Positions 1 to 10,575 of a DNA stretch of 64,000 nucleotides are shown here, one piece after another. Position 1 is the stretch's first letter; the number at the start of each line of letters is the position of its first letter. The position numbers and the translations under genes were made by a program. The stretch comes from Mesodorylaimus sp. YZB2_4 (lineage: Eukaryota; Nematoda; Enoplea; Dorylaimida; Dorylaimidae). Below the pieces are notes generated by a model. It did not search any database. It saw nothing but the letters and a program-made list of their open reading frames with translations, and was not told the DNA's origin. The stretch spans positions 868,001-932,000 of the forward strand of contig JASANH010001213.1 in assembly GCA_030248295.1 (NCBI GenBank), written 5' to 3'.

Positions 1-140
1 CCGCAGTCTGTTCCAGCTGAGGATGGCAGTAGTAAGCTCGTTCTCATCGTCAGAGTGGGAATCGGTCTTCGACGGCGGTTTAGTAAGTCCGTCGCTGGCC
101 TCGCACACCTGGCTCTGGTCGACTCACGCAGTACCGTCGA

Positions 141-430
141 GTGGTGAACGCTGAACGAAAAGAGAATCAGGAAACTGATCGTGAACACCAGTCGAGAAGA
201 TCCCTCCAATGTCGCCCGCTATTATCACGCTGGCGCAGGATGCCCTTTGAAAAGACGCCCCCAGGGAATGCGTCAGAGGGAACCTGCAGTACGATGGACG
301 CCTCAATGTCACCTTCATCAAACTGCTGGATGGCTACAGGCGAAACAGGAGAAAAAGTCCAACGAGGAAATTAGAACGGCACAGGGCCAAACCCACAAAA
401 TTCTATATAAAAAGCAAATCATTGCCTGCG
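141..430 (+). repeat. Dispersed repeat family R2, copy 1
   Basis: This stretch aligns by eye with 960-1235 and partly with 20160-20372. Shared landmarks are AAGAGAATCAGGAAACTG near the start, a TCCCTCC segment followed by a CAGGATGCC block, and a 3' end reading AACCCACAAAATT followed by A/T-rich sequence. The A/T-rich end would suit a retroposed element, but no coding domain was found. Extent is approximate. Confidence 0.55.
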
Positions 431-959
431 CGTTCACACACAGGTGAAATCCCCTCCCTGTCTTGCGCCAGATATGTCAAGACACATAAAGAGCTAAATA
501 GAAACCAATGTGATTACTGTTTAGTGTCATAGCCAACCAGCACAGTATCCCCTCTGGGCTCAAGATTTGATTGGTGCTCTTGACTGATAATTCCGAACTT
601 CTTTCTACAAACGTTACGGTACATAAAAAGTTTCTGAGTGATCATGTGATGTGGTATATTCCAACCATATAAAACAATGTTTTGGGATTGGTGTTGTGCA
701 TAGCCGGCCTGCAGTCAAACCTTATTATTGAGGCCGATGGGACCAGCCACTCGACAGCTTCCCTCTGTGTGTCTGCAATTGGAACACCTCTGCTCGAAAA
801 CATCCTGAAGTGGATGCCAACTTCTGGCTCTAAACCCTGTCAGTGTCCGACAGCTGAGAATGTCTGATCGTTTGGCTTCCGTCTCCACTTGGAGCTCGCT
901 ACCAAGCAATAGGGATGGACAAACTCAGGCCTGCTCTCATTGGCCGGCGCGTGGTATGG

Positions 960-1235
960 GTCTTGACCGTCAACCGTCAAGTGGCGGACGAGAAGAGAAT
1001 CAGGAAACTGGTCCTAACCACCACTCGGGAAGGTCCCTCCCTTCTGGCCCAGTATCATCATTGGACGCTGGTGCTGATACAGGATGCCGTCGTGTGGAGG
1101 TGCTCCTGGTGGCGACACACAGAGTGCTTTTCATGTCATGACTGCTGCCCGGCTATACGCAAAACGGGTTGGAAGTCCTGCGGGGATATTGAGGCGGCGC
1201 TAAGCCCAACCCACAAAATTTTTTTTTAAAACAAA
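960..1235 (+). repeat. Dispersed repeat family R2, copy 2
   Basis: Second copy of the family seen at 141-430 and in the ion-channel intron at 20160-20372. It carries CTGCCCGGCTATACGCAAAA, which matches CTGCCTGGCTATACAGTAGG in the third copy with small gaps, and ends in AACCCACAAAATT plus a T/A run. Boundaries were set only by where similarity fades. Confidence 0.55.
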
Positions 1236-1324
1236 GTCCTACTCTATTAGCTTCCTGGGAAAAAAGGATGACACTAAGCCCTGTCTTGTCGTGCCTGGTA
1301 TGCGAGGTCAGGGAGGGTTTATGG

Positions 1325-1445
1325 TTCACAAACCGACCTCCGTCACCAGGAATTGAACACGGGGCGAGCCAAGCAGCTCGCTGCCAAGCAATATGCGTAG
1401 ACAAACGCCGAACTGCTGCACCAACGGGTCGCTCCAGTTGTGATA
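1325..1445 (-). repeat. Possible tRNA-derived SINE head
   Basis: Read on the minus strand, 1423-1412 gives TGGTGCAGCAGT, a good match to the RNA polymerase III A box. 1360-1349 gives GTGTTCAATTCC, close to the B box. The roughly 50-base spacing suits a tRNA-derived SINE promoter. No clean acceptor stem or cloverleaf was found, so this is not called a tRNA gene. Confidence 0.4.
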
Positions 1446-1889
1446 TACACTCTTTGCACATGTGGGGTATCTAGCTTGGTGTCGGTACGACCACACTATC
1501 GGTGAATAGCAGCGTAGAGTTCACATATTATTCCGGTTTACGGGCACCTCTACGGGTCGAAAATGCTGAGGACGTGGCCGGTACCGACCAACTGCACCAG
1601 CCGATGTTCATCGACAGGCTAAGCAGATATTCTCCTGGTTCAGGTGGAGAGGGTCGTGGTGGTCACCTATAAAACCAGTAAGGGGACAATCACTTTTGGC
1701 GATCTGATCTGGGCGCCAGAGTGGACGAAGATACATGGAAGTACTCGTGCAGTCTCGTGCCATGGCGGCACGTCAGAGAGGGAAGCACCCGCTCGAAGAG
1801 GTGCGTGCTCACAGATGGCGATGGAAAGGTAAAAATACAGAATTCAGACGGCTTGTTGTGACTTTTGCTGGTTAAGGGCATCTGGAAGT

Positions 1890-2125
1890 CGTGGAGTGTG
1901 GCAGTTGCGTCAGTGGGGAGGAGTCATGGCAGTATAAGAACAGGCCCCTGGGTGAGAATAATGCTCTCCCTCACTTTACTTCGTTCAATTCGTTTCCATA
2001 TCTAATTGTTCTGAATTCGTTGGGAGCCGCCCTTCGTATTTGTCCAACCCATTTAGCTGACTGCGGTATGGACGAAGCGCCAGCCAGGGAAGGGACTTCG
2101 ATTAGTATCTTCCAGAGATTATAAA
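1890..2125 (+). repeat. Dispersed repeat family R1, copy 1 (truncated)
   Basis: This segment matches the left part of copies at 6700-7275 and 52925-53840. Shared marks are a GGCAGTATAAGAACAGGC-like block, a GGGTGAGA...GCTCTCCCT block and GCCAGGGA..GGGACTTCGATTAG. It stops before the right half seen in the other copies. The TATAAGA motif at the same place in all copies may be an internal promoter (inference). Confidence 0.6.
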
Positions 2126-2723
2126 TATCTGTAGAATTGCTAACGTGTTTATTTAGTGAAGTCAGTGAAGTTAATTAGTGAAAAGAAGTCAGTGTGTGAT
2201 CAGGTATGAGGTTCTGCGAGCTGATTAGTTCCATTTCTGGCTGAAATGGCTTTCCGGCACGTCATGTGGGCCGAGCCACCAAAGAAACTGGGAAAGATCC
2301 TGAGACCAGAATCGACACGACGACGAATATCGGGCCGGGGTCTTCGTCAGTTGCAGGGGGGGGGGGGGGCAAAGAAAGCGTATAGAGCGATTATTATATC
2401 TGCTCCATTATAAATCGGCTGAACGCCTATTCACAGCAGCCCAAATCACGACGCCGACTGATGGTAAGTTCTGGTTCTGGTTCTTGGATCCACTAGAAGA
2501 TGATCAAAAGTGTAAGCCTAAGCCTGTGTGGAGGGAACTGCAAACCTCGGCAGTTGGTGCCAATCACATTAAATGCCAACAGCAGCAAGAAACGTCACTC
2601 CGAGAATTTATTACGCACCCTGAAGAATATCGTACGTCACAACAGGCTCAATCATTTTTTACTGGCTGTTGTTCGACATGAATCATGGACACGCATCCAA
2701 TGCACGAGCATTGGTCCAGAAGA

Positions 2724-3932
2724 TTATTTCTGCTTCTGCCTTTTTTTCACTTCCTTGGCTCGCCCAATATTCTTTGCATTGCTTTGACCTTTTCGCCGTT
2801 TTGCGATGGATTTACGAGGTTTTATTTTCTTCTGCGGTGTAGGATCCTCACTAGCCAGCATAAGATTCGGGACAACCTTCTCGTATGGATCCGAATCCGA
2901 CTTGACACTTTTGGAGTAGGTCATAGAGTTTGGCCAGATTGTATGCTCGACGTCCTCATCCTCTTTCTTGCTTCGGCGTCGTTTCACATAGTACACAGCA
3001 TAGGCAGTGCCAATGATGATCGCGAGAGCCGTTAAAAACAAACCAATGCCCAGAACCGTCCACCACAGTTCCGGCTTGATTACGTCATCCGTCGGACTTT
3101 GATCGATCACCTGAGCTCGCGATGAGAATTTGAAAACTGGCATGGTGTCCATTAAGGCAGTCGATGAAACCCCTGATGAGCTGGTATCCGATGGTAGAAT
3201 AGTCGGGGACTCTGGGCCTGTTGACTGATTCAATAGTTGACTAGTAGTCGCGGACTCCGCGGCTATTGATTGGTCTATGTTCGGCCTGTCAGATGAGGCT
3301 GCCGCCTCAGAAGTTGACATCGAGTTCGCTGAGAGATAAGTGAGCGAAACTATAAGTGGAATGGTTTGGAAGGATTCGCATGCCAAATAACGCAGCTCGT
3401 CCTTAGATTCACATCGGTCGTAAAACCATTTTAGCCCCAGCGTTCGGTTTCCGACCAAGACGCAACGCTGTTCTCCTTGGCTTGTGTTATTCGGATTAAT
3501 TGAACCCCACGGAACTGAGTTTTTTGGGAACCTGGATTCTAACGTTGAATTGTCTGAAATCCACCGCCATTTTGTCGGATCATTCCAATTGCTGCCGTCA
3601 TTATGCTCGTCGCGCACCAAGCCGGTCCAAAACAAGAGCCAAGGAGTTTCGGCGGCCCATAAACTCTTGTTTTTTATGATCTCCGCTAGCCGCTCCGCTT
3701 TTTTCTGGTCCATCTCCAAAAGGCGCCAGTTGTACCCATCTTCGTTCAAATTCTCGCATGCTTCTTTCGTTTGCGTTAAAGTCGAGAGGGTTGCCACATC
3801 TGATTGCATGTAAATGCAGTTGCCATCCGTCCACGAGTGGATTTTTTGATCGACCATATCGAGGCACCGCAGACCCGCGGCTAGAGCGAGCGAGTTTAGA
3901 AGCAGCACTGCTGCAGCCAACTTCGCAGCCAT
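2724..3932 (-). CDS. Type I membrane protein with one extracellular C-type lectin-like domain
   Basis: The product is 402 residues. The start at 3932 was chosen because it places a clean signal peptide (MAAKLAAAVLLLNSLALAAG) at the N-terminus; the open frame runs 46 codons further upstream with no such feature. Residues about 23-187 form a CTLD with cysteines at 23, 39, 59, 157, 174 and 185 and a WIGL-like WTGL segment. EPN/QPD and WND sugar-binding motifs are absent. A Ser/Thr-rich stalk (about 195-285) leads to one membrane helix (about 290-316) that begins WWTVLGIGLFLTALAI. The tail is strongly basic, starting KRRRSKK and ending KKRQKQK. The gene is intronless, unlike the giant lectin gene at 30.9 kb, and its CTLD is divergent from those. 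A cell-surface recognition or adhesion role is inferred from architecture. Confidence 0.85.
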   Translation of the reverse strand: MAAKLAAAVLLLNSLALAAGLRCLDMVDQKIHSWTDGNCIYMQSDVATLSTLTQTKEACENLNEDGYNWRLLEMDQKKAERLAEIIKNKSLWAAETPWLLFWTGLVRDEHNDGSNWNDPTKWRWISDNSTLESRFPKNSVPWGSINPNNTSQGEQRCVLVGNRTLGLKWFYDRCESKDELRYLACESFQTIPLIVSLTYLSANSMSTSEAAASSDRPNIDQSIAAESATTSQLLNQSTGPESPTILPSDTSSSGVSSTALMDTMPVFKFSSRAQVIDQSPTDDVIKPELWWTVLGIGLFLTALAIIIGTAYAVYYVKRRRSKKEDEDVEHTIWPNSMTYSKSVKSDSDPYEKVVPNLMLASEDPTPQKKIKPRKSIAKRRKGQSNAKNIGRAKEVKKRQKQK

Positions 3933-4589
3933 CTTCCACCTCACGAACAGCAGAATAACGAGCTTGGTTGCTATCTCCCCCCTTGGTCCGCACTGTGCGC
4001 AGTAAACAATGTAAACTTCTGCGTAAGACCACTGTGCAACTGACTGACATTGCGACAAGCGAGTCGCCAACCGCGGGATGCTACATCATTTACTGGGATT
4101 GAGCCAGCATGTACAATTTCTGATCGGATTTAATTTCATCTAAATATGAGCTCACTTCATGCTCACTATTTGGCTTTTTAGCACATTGCATAGAGCACAA
4201 AACTAGGCAGCAGACACAATCATACGCAAAAGATTAGGATGCCCCCCTCTGCGCAGGCTGATCCTAAGTTTCCTAAGTTTCAAACATTTTTATTTCCAGA
4301 CTCGGCACAGCATAGACAAAGTTTTGAGAAGCACAGTATCGAATCTGTCCCATTTTTCGCAGGGATTCCATCTTGCATGGTCTGCCACACTTTCCATCAA
4401 ACGCAAGTCAGGCAATTGTGATTGATCGATTATCGATTAACGTGTTGGCAAATCAGCCTTGTGCTTAGATCCTTTCCTTTCTTTCCTCTCATACAGTAGA
4501 TACCGTATTTCCTCGAAATTCTCCCCGGGGGGGGAGAAATTTTTTCAAATGGGTCAAAGACGGTGGAGAATAACCAGACGGGGGTAGGT

Positions 4590-6120
4590 CACGCCCATTC
4601 CAAAGCCAGGTAATAAAAGCAGCCTCAAATCGTATCGCCTAATTTCCCTGTTATCGATACTATCAAAACTATTGGAGCGCCACGTTGATCAACTGATTCG
4701 CCCCTTCTTATCATTATCGCCGAATCAGCATGGATTTCGCAAACGTCGGGGAACGAACATTGCTCTGAGCAATGCCGTAATTCATACATGATTCCCTCAA
4801 TTCAAAAAATTTAAAAAAATTTGTTGTTGGGATTTTCTTGGATTTGAAAAAGGCGTTCGACCAGGTACCGCACTCATTATTATCAAAACCACTACATGGA
4901 AATCGCCGTTTTCCGACGAAACTCATTCGCTGGCCTTCGTCTTACCTCCAAGGGAGGTCTCAACGAGCGGTGATCGGAGAATGTTCGTCGCACACTACTC
5001 CTGTATGTTCGGGCGTGCCTCAGGGCAGTGTCTTGGGACCGACACTTTTCGTAGCCCACATCGACTCGCTATTGCAACGGTTTTCTTGTCGATTCCCAGC
5101 ATCTCTATTACAAGCCTTCGCTGATGACACCGCCCTGTTTTTTCCCAGTTGGACGTCTGGAAGACGCAAAGGAAGCAATCCAACCAACGATCGATTTTAT
5201 CGCGGCCTGGGTGGAAAGTGCCAGCTCGGATTTTAATGCGGATAAAACCCAAGGAATTATATTTCGTTACGGACATGGGAAAATTGCATCAGAACCATCT
5301 TTATTTTTGCGCGGTCATAGGATCAATTTTTTTAACGAGGTAAAATATCTTGGCGTTATTTTTAGTCCAGACTTAAGGTTCGCTGAGCATGTGGCTGAGA
5401 TCGTTAAGAAGTCCAATGTCATGATAGGTGCGCTTAGACGTAAACTTGGAAGGCACACGCATCCTTCAGTCTTAGGATCAGTTTATAATGCATGTATCCG
5501 TTCTGTTTTGGAATATGGCTCTGTATGCTGATCCGGTTTTAAAAGCTGATATTTCTGAATTGGAACGCTCGCAGTTTTATGCGCTTAGGCTGTATCTAAA
5601 TGATTTTACTTGCACTTATAAGGATGCTTTTAACAGAGCTAGCTGGTCGTCACTTTTTATTTGCGATAGGAGAAAGCGTCTACAGCTATGTCAATTTTAT
5701 AAGTATTATCATGGCTTGCATGATTTTTTACGAGTCGATTTGTTCATAGGTCTGTAAATCGTGCCAGTGCAAGGACATGTGAGGCTTATCATCTTATTGT
5801 GCCAAGGCCTTTTTTGAATCCTATCGACAGAGCTAGTGTTTTCTGGAACTACTCTTTGGAATAATTTGCCAAATGATATTGCTTTCTTAAATTTTGCACA
5901 GCATCGTTCCAGGATTTTGTTGACTAAATTTGCGTAATTCCTTTTAGACATTTTTTGCGTTTTGGTATCACGTTTTGTGTTCTATTTTGAGACTTGATGT
6001 CGTTTTTCTTTTTCGCACTTTCACATTTTAGTATCATGTGTGTTGTGTTTTATGTTTCTTGTGCTCCTAGTGCGCATATGCGTTTGCACAAGAATAAAAT
6101 ATGATGATGATGATGATGAA
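4590..6120 (+). pseudogene. Decayed non-LTR retrotransposon (LINE) reverse transcriptase and 3' end
   Basis: About 4590-4795 still reads as the start of a LINE reverse transcriptase, including YRLISLLSILSKLLE and a NQHGFRKRRGT motif. After a break, 4838-5236 carries the palm with DLKKAFDQVPH, SGVPQGSVLGP and the catalytic FADD. 5124-5531 in another frame holds the thumb (KYLGVIFSPDLRFAEHV), and 5488-5757 continues in a further frame. Several frameshifts and stops show it cannot be translated as one protein. The 3' end has AATAAA at 6093-6098 followed by six ATG repeats, a microsatellite tail typical of some LINE families. The clade cannot be fixed by eye. Confidence 0.8.
6101..6118 (+). repeat. 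(ATG)6 microsatellite tail of the LINE
   Basis: Six tandem ATG units follow directly after the AATAAA of the LINE fragment. A related GATGAT tail is seen at 33245-33253 after the same kind of AATAAAA motif. Confidence 0.8.
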
Positions 6121-6254
6121 TAAAGTTTAATCGGGGTCTAGACGGGGGAATAATCAGAGGGGGAGAATTTCGAGGGGGGGGGGGGGGGGAGAATTTCTCG
6201 GAACTACGGTAGCTTTTATGGATGATTGTTTAATAGTCCAGACTCTGTACACGT

Positions 6255-6686
6255 GTGGGAGTGCGCAATATCTTGAGCGTTAGACCATGGCGCAATAGAT
6301 TAAGTGTCAAAATGGAGGAGGATGTGTTTCATGTGTTTGTCGTTTGTTGTAGGTTAGACGGTTTCTGGCAAAAGATTGAGACATTTCTGAGGCAGCTTGA
6401 TTCGCGCATAACAGTGGAAAGTGGGAATAAAATTTTTGGTGTTCAGGGATATTTGAACAGTGACACTACAACGCTTGCAAATCTTGTGGTGCAATCTGCG
6501 CAACGAGTCATTTGGTTCGCACGCGTGAACTTTGAGAATGAGGACATAGAAAGGGACATATGGGCTCTGCTGCTGAGGCAGCTTCGATCCCTAGTAAGAC
6601 GAGCTAAATGTATTCTAAGACCGCATCAGTTTCAAGAAACTTTTGTAAAATCTGGCTTCCGAAACATTGTAGCAAATATGAGCTAA
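6255..6686 (+). pseudogene. Possible C-terminal fragment of another LINE ORF2
   Basis: A 143-codon open frame has the sequence EEDVFHVFVVCCRLDGFW followed by an alpha-helical region rich in Leu/Arg. This resembles the cysteine/histidine-containing segment after the reverse transcriptase in many LINE proteins, where a His and Cys pair precedes an FW. The upstream Cys pair is not evident, so it is probably a truncated or decayed piece. It lies just outside the inverted-repeat element. Assignment is by motif resemblance only. Confidence 0.4.
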
Positions 6687-6699
6687 TCGATGTTGTGAC

Positions 6700-7275
6700 C
6701 ATTGCCGCTTGGGGGCGCCTGGAATTCTTGGGGTTATGGCTTGGGCAGTTGGCTCGGTGAGGAGGAGCCAGGGCAGTATAGGAACAGGCTGCTGGGTGAG
6801 ATTAGTGCTCTCCCTTCTGGGGAAGCCACCCCTACTTGCGGTCCACCCCATTGGCAGAACCGTGGGGCGAGTCAGGCGCCAGCCAGGGACTTCGATTAAC
6901 GTTAGCATACTTTCAAAGGGCCTCTGCGGTCGTCGTTTCCTTTGGTTCATACTGAAAAAGTCCAGGAGTTGACTCCAGGGCAGGTACTTGGTTTATCTGC
7001 GGATTTGTTTGTGGGTAAGATCTAGGACTGGGAGACATCGTCGTGCATTGCTGTGCTTCTGAAAGGATCCTCTGGTGTTGACAGAAGTCCTTACTGCGCC
7101 ACCGACTGTGAAACTGTTCGTCAGCGTAGGCATTTTAGGGCCGGGTGCGTTCGACCAGCAGCCAGCCTAGTGTATCATTGCACAGAGCAGTTGCAGGCAC
7201 CCTTGACAGGCGCGGCAAACGCGTCTGAGGGGTTTGTTGAGGAATCGGGTTCTTAGTGATCGATACTCTGCAGGG
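6700..7275 (+). repeat. Dispersed repeat family R1, copy 2 (most complete, uninterrupted)
   Basis: This copy aligns with 52925-53840 across its length. Shared blocks include GCCAGGGCAGTATA, CGGTCGTCGTTT, GAGACATCGTCGTGCATTGC and TTAGTGATCGATACtc near the right end. The corresponding site of the other copy is interrupted by a 307-bp LTR-like insertion after position 53266. No transposition protein was recognised. Confidence 0.65.
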
Positions 7276-7749
7276 ATAAGCCTTTCTACCAGGCTTGGGC
7301 GATTAAAGACCTGAGGCAGCCATTTACGAATATTGTTTCTTGTTCGCAATTTTTGATATTTTTGTCGAGTCATTTTGAAAATGTGTGAATGTATGCAGGT
7401 TATTCAATCTTTGTGCTTGATGTATGTTTTGCGGATTTGACTGTTTGAACAACGAAAAAAAAACCACGCCTCTGACATAGCCTATTATTCGTTGGAGCAA
7501 GTAGGCCATTTATCACTAACGCTCGAACTTTGCATGCCGCAGCTTTCGAGAATGAATCGAGCCCCACAGTATTTATTCTATCGACAACTATGTAAACGGA
7601 AGTCTATGCTTTACTTTCGGGATTTTGCTAGTCTAAAAACTAACTAAGTCTAGAAACATTGGTGATTATTTGTATCCTGAAAAAGTTAATCAAAATAATT
7701 ATGTCTACGAATAGCGGATTGCTCAAGCGAAAAAACATTTCGACAGGGT

Positions 7750-9262
7750 GAGGATAAAACTCGACCTGAGTTTTCAAGGGCTTGGTACCAGTACGATCAA
7801 TGACATGGCCCAAATAACGCAAACTGTCCTTACCAATGTCGCACTTCAAGCGCTTAGCACGGACGTTGTGATCAGAAAATCGCTGCAGCAATGCACACAG
7901 ACGAGAATCATGTTCTGCAACAGTAGAGCCCACGAAAGTATCATCCAAGTAGCAAATCACACCTTCCAAGCCGGAAGTAATACGTTCCATCACGTTTTGA
8001 AAAAGACCCTTGGCCAAACTCACTCCAAAAGGGACTCTGGTGGACCGAAACAGTCCCTTGTGGGTGTTAATAACCAGACAGCTCTTAGCTTCATCGTCCA
8101 ACTCCACTTGCGGATAGGCGTCGGACAGATCAACCTTCGAAAACACTGTCGCACCAGCCAAGGAGGCAAGAATCTCCTCAATATTTGGTAATGGATGCCA
8201 GTCGGGACGGACGGCTGGATTAATGGTCAATCGAAAATCACTACAAATACGAGCCGTGCCATTCGGTTTCAGGACTGGAATGATAGGAGCAGCCCAGTCG
8301 GACCTCAGAAATCGACTCGATCACTCCTTGCTCTTGCAGGCGTTTCAGCTCAATTTCGATTTTACTTTTGAGAGCAAAGGGCACAGGACGTGGTTTGTAG
8401 AATTTAGGAGTAGCGTCGTATCTCATCTCAATATGGCCTTTGACATCCTTGATGCAGCCTAGATCATCCTTGAAAACATTTGGAAAAATGCGCTCTACAT
8501 CGGCCAACTTAATAGTACTCGGGCAATGCGAAGACACGTAATTGTAGTACAATGTCCACATTCGCCGTGATTTTCAACTGTTGGAAGATACCTTTTCAGT
8601 CGAGAGGAAATAAGGGCAGCAAGTCACGACCGAAAATGTTGTTGCCAAATTCATCCACGACAAACAATGCCACATTTTGTTCACGCCCATTTATACGTAG
8701 CGGGACTTGCACAGTACCCAAAACAGACAGCTTCGTACCACCATACTTTTTCAATTCCGTACGTGAAGGCTTCAAAGCAGGCGACCCAATCGAACTCCAG
8801 GTTGTAGCATTCAGGACATTCACCTTTGCACCAGTATCCAGTAGAAATTGAATGGGAGTAGTTCCGATACTCGCGGAAATGAATGCCTCATTGTTCGGAG
8901 CAGTACCAAATTCGTGCACAGTCGTGCTATTCAAAGTCAGCCATGGAAGCAGTAGCGCCCATGGAAGCAGTAATTTCCGAAACTGGACGCGCATTCAGAC
9001 CACTCGACTTACAAACTTTGTCTAAATGGCCAAGTTTAAAGCATTTCTTGCAAGTAGAATTTCGATGCAAGCACTTGTTAGCCCAATGTCGAGTGTCACC
9101 ACAGCGGTAGCACGAAGTACCCTTGGGAGCGTGTTTCGGAGAAGAAGCAGAAGCATTGGCAGAATGCACAGTAGCCGAATTCTTTCCTCGTTTCTCTAGC
9201 TTTATGGCCTTGCACTTGCTGGACGGAAGCTGAAGCAGAAACCGAGCAGAAGCAGACTCGCG
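7750..9262 (-). pseudogene. Gypsy-type LTR retrotransposon fragment (gag zinc knuckles, protease, reverse transcriptase)
   Basis: Reading right to left, about 9120-9000 encodes two CX2CX4HX4C zinc knuckles (CYRCGDTRHWANKC and CKKCFKLGHLDKVC). The protease lies within 8994-8596 in a shifted frame, with the active-site LLDTGAKVNVL. Reverse transcriptase follows within 8561-7750, with FSKVDLSDAYPQVEL and the catalytic YLDD, then LRYLGHVI. A one-base frameshift near 8305 separates the N-terminal RT part from the WAAPIIPVLKPNGT segment. RNase H, integrase and both LTRs are missing. The gag/protease frame change could be natural frameshifting; the one inside RT is decay. The 5' side abuts a broken Tc1 element. 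Confidence 0.85.
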
Positions 9263-10031
9263 TTGGTTCTGCGCGCTGTATGCTTTGGGGTCATTGTCCT
9301 GCTGGAAGATGAAATCGGCTGGCATGTGTAATTAATCAGCGGATTGGAACAAATGGTTGTTCAAATGCGACAATAGTGCTCGGCATTCATTCGATCATCG
9401 ATGAACTCCAATCGGCCATTGCCATTGTAGGCCATGCATCCCCGAACCATGACATTGCCACCACCGAATTTGACTGTCCCACGGGTACAGCTTACCTTGT
9501 ACGCTTCACCTGCCTTCCGCCACACTTTGGTTGAACCATCCGATGATACAAGATTGAATTTCGACTCGTCTGACCACAAGATCTTTCTCCAATACGCCAA
9601 GGGTTTGTTCCTGTGTTCCAGGGCGAAACGCAGACGAGCTTTCACGTGTCGGGCAGAAAGGAATGGTTTTTGAGGGCAGTGCGTGATCGGAAATCGGCCT
9701 CATGCAGACGTCGGCAAATAGTTTTGGGCGAAATCGTGATGTTCTTGGATTGTTCGAGTTCCCTGGCCACTTGGACCGCCGATATTCGCCGACTCGCCTT
9801 GACTTTGTTCACTATTTCGCGATCGATTCTGGGTGTCGTCTTGCGTTTTCGACCACGACCAGGCAAATCTTCGACTGTCTTGAAGATTTTCGACTTTTTG
9901 GTGATCGAAAAAATGGTGGAGCGCTTGAAGCCGGTAGCCTTGGCGATTTGTCCATACGATTGACCTTGGTTCTTGAGATCGACCACCAATGACCATTGTC
10001 CAATAGTCAAATGAGATTTTCGAGCCGCCAT
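9263..10031 (-). pseudogene. Tc1/mariner-family transposase, frameshifted and truncated
   Basis: The frame starting at 10031 (MAARKSHLTIGQWSLVVDLK) covers the two helix-turn-helix DNA-binding parts typical of Tc1 transposases, with a GRGRKRKT linker. Sequence then shifts frame to 9645-9361, which carries WSDESKFNLVSSDG with the first catalytic Asp. Another break precedes FQQDNDPK at about 9300, with the second catalytic Asp. The expected third acidic residue region (PDLNPIE-like) is absent because the sequence runs directly into Gypsy gag. The element is therefore dead, with at least two frame breaks and loss of the C-terminus. Confidence 0.88.
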
Positions 10032-10374
10032 TTCGATGGTAGAAAAAAAGAGACACTGATATCCTACGCCTGAGGCACCTCATTTTATACAGACCAGGAA
10101 CCAAACCTGATTAACATAACTGGCCTCAGACAACAAAGGAAAACCAGGAAATCTGTAGCTGTACGATTATTTTTGCCCACTCGTCTTTTCTCTTGTTTCA
10201 ATAATTCACGGTAAAAGATAACGATTCCGATTGATGGGTGTTGTTAACCAAACAATTCTCTATCCAGCCATATCCTACTTATTGCTCTCTGTTGCACAAA
10301 TGAGGAAAAAATTGACAGATAAGGCGCCGATACCCAACTTTTTGCAGGTGTCCGATTATTTTTGTCCCCCATTG
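10032..10374 (-). mobile_element. Terminal region of the Tc1 element with two direct-repeat transposase-site candidates
   Basis: The outer motif at 10344-10374 and the inner motif at 10153-10182 share CGATTATTTTTG followed by a C-rich stretch and lie about 190 bp apart in the same orientation. This is the layout of IR/DR-type Tc1 elements such as Sleeping Beauty relatives. TA at 10375 would be the target site. The opposite terminus is missing because the element is truncated into Gypsy sequence. Confidence 0.6.
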
Positions 10375-10526
10375 TATATATATCCGCGTGCATCAACCAG
10401 CATCTGCACCCAAGATCGGTACAGTCCCCACACGTATCTTTTGGACAGGGCCCGGACGCAAAACATACGGCCCCCTCCCCTCGCCTATGCTTTTGAGCTC
10501 TAGTCCTAATCGTAAGGTACCTTACA

Positions 10527-10575
10527 ATCTGTTTTCTTTGGGAATGTATGCGGCACGTGAAGGGCGCGTATATTT
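10527..10575 (+). repeat. Partial copy of a hairpin-forming repeat
   Basis: CTGTTTTCTTTGGGAATGTA here recurs in reverse complement at 32663-32682, where it is one arm of a long hairpin. A GCGCGTATATTTTC follow-on could be the second arm in degenerate form. Confidence 0.45.

Larger units (their letters stand above)
1..2720. other. Repeat-rich region without a recognisable gene
   Basis: No open frame here resembles a known protein and none is bounded by convincing splice sites. What can be recognised are degenerate copies of two dispersed repeat families, a possible tRNA-derived SINE and a run of about 14 G residues near 2356-2369. The short open frames are best read as chance or transposon debris. 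Confidence 0.6.
4501..6211. mobile_element. Inverted-repeat DNA transposon remnant with a LINE nested inside
   Basis: The left end (4501-4525, TACCGTATTTCCTCGAAATT...) and the reverse complement of the right end (6211-6187, TACCGTAGTTCCGAGAAATT...) agree at 22 of 25 positions. Both continue into G-rich sequence, including a run of about 16 G at 6174-6189. TA at each extreme may be the target duplication. No transposase was seen, so this looks like a non-autonomous element. The LINE fragment at 4590-6120 fills most of it and is the likely later insertion. Confidence 0.6.
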
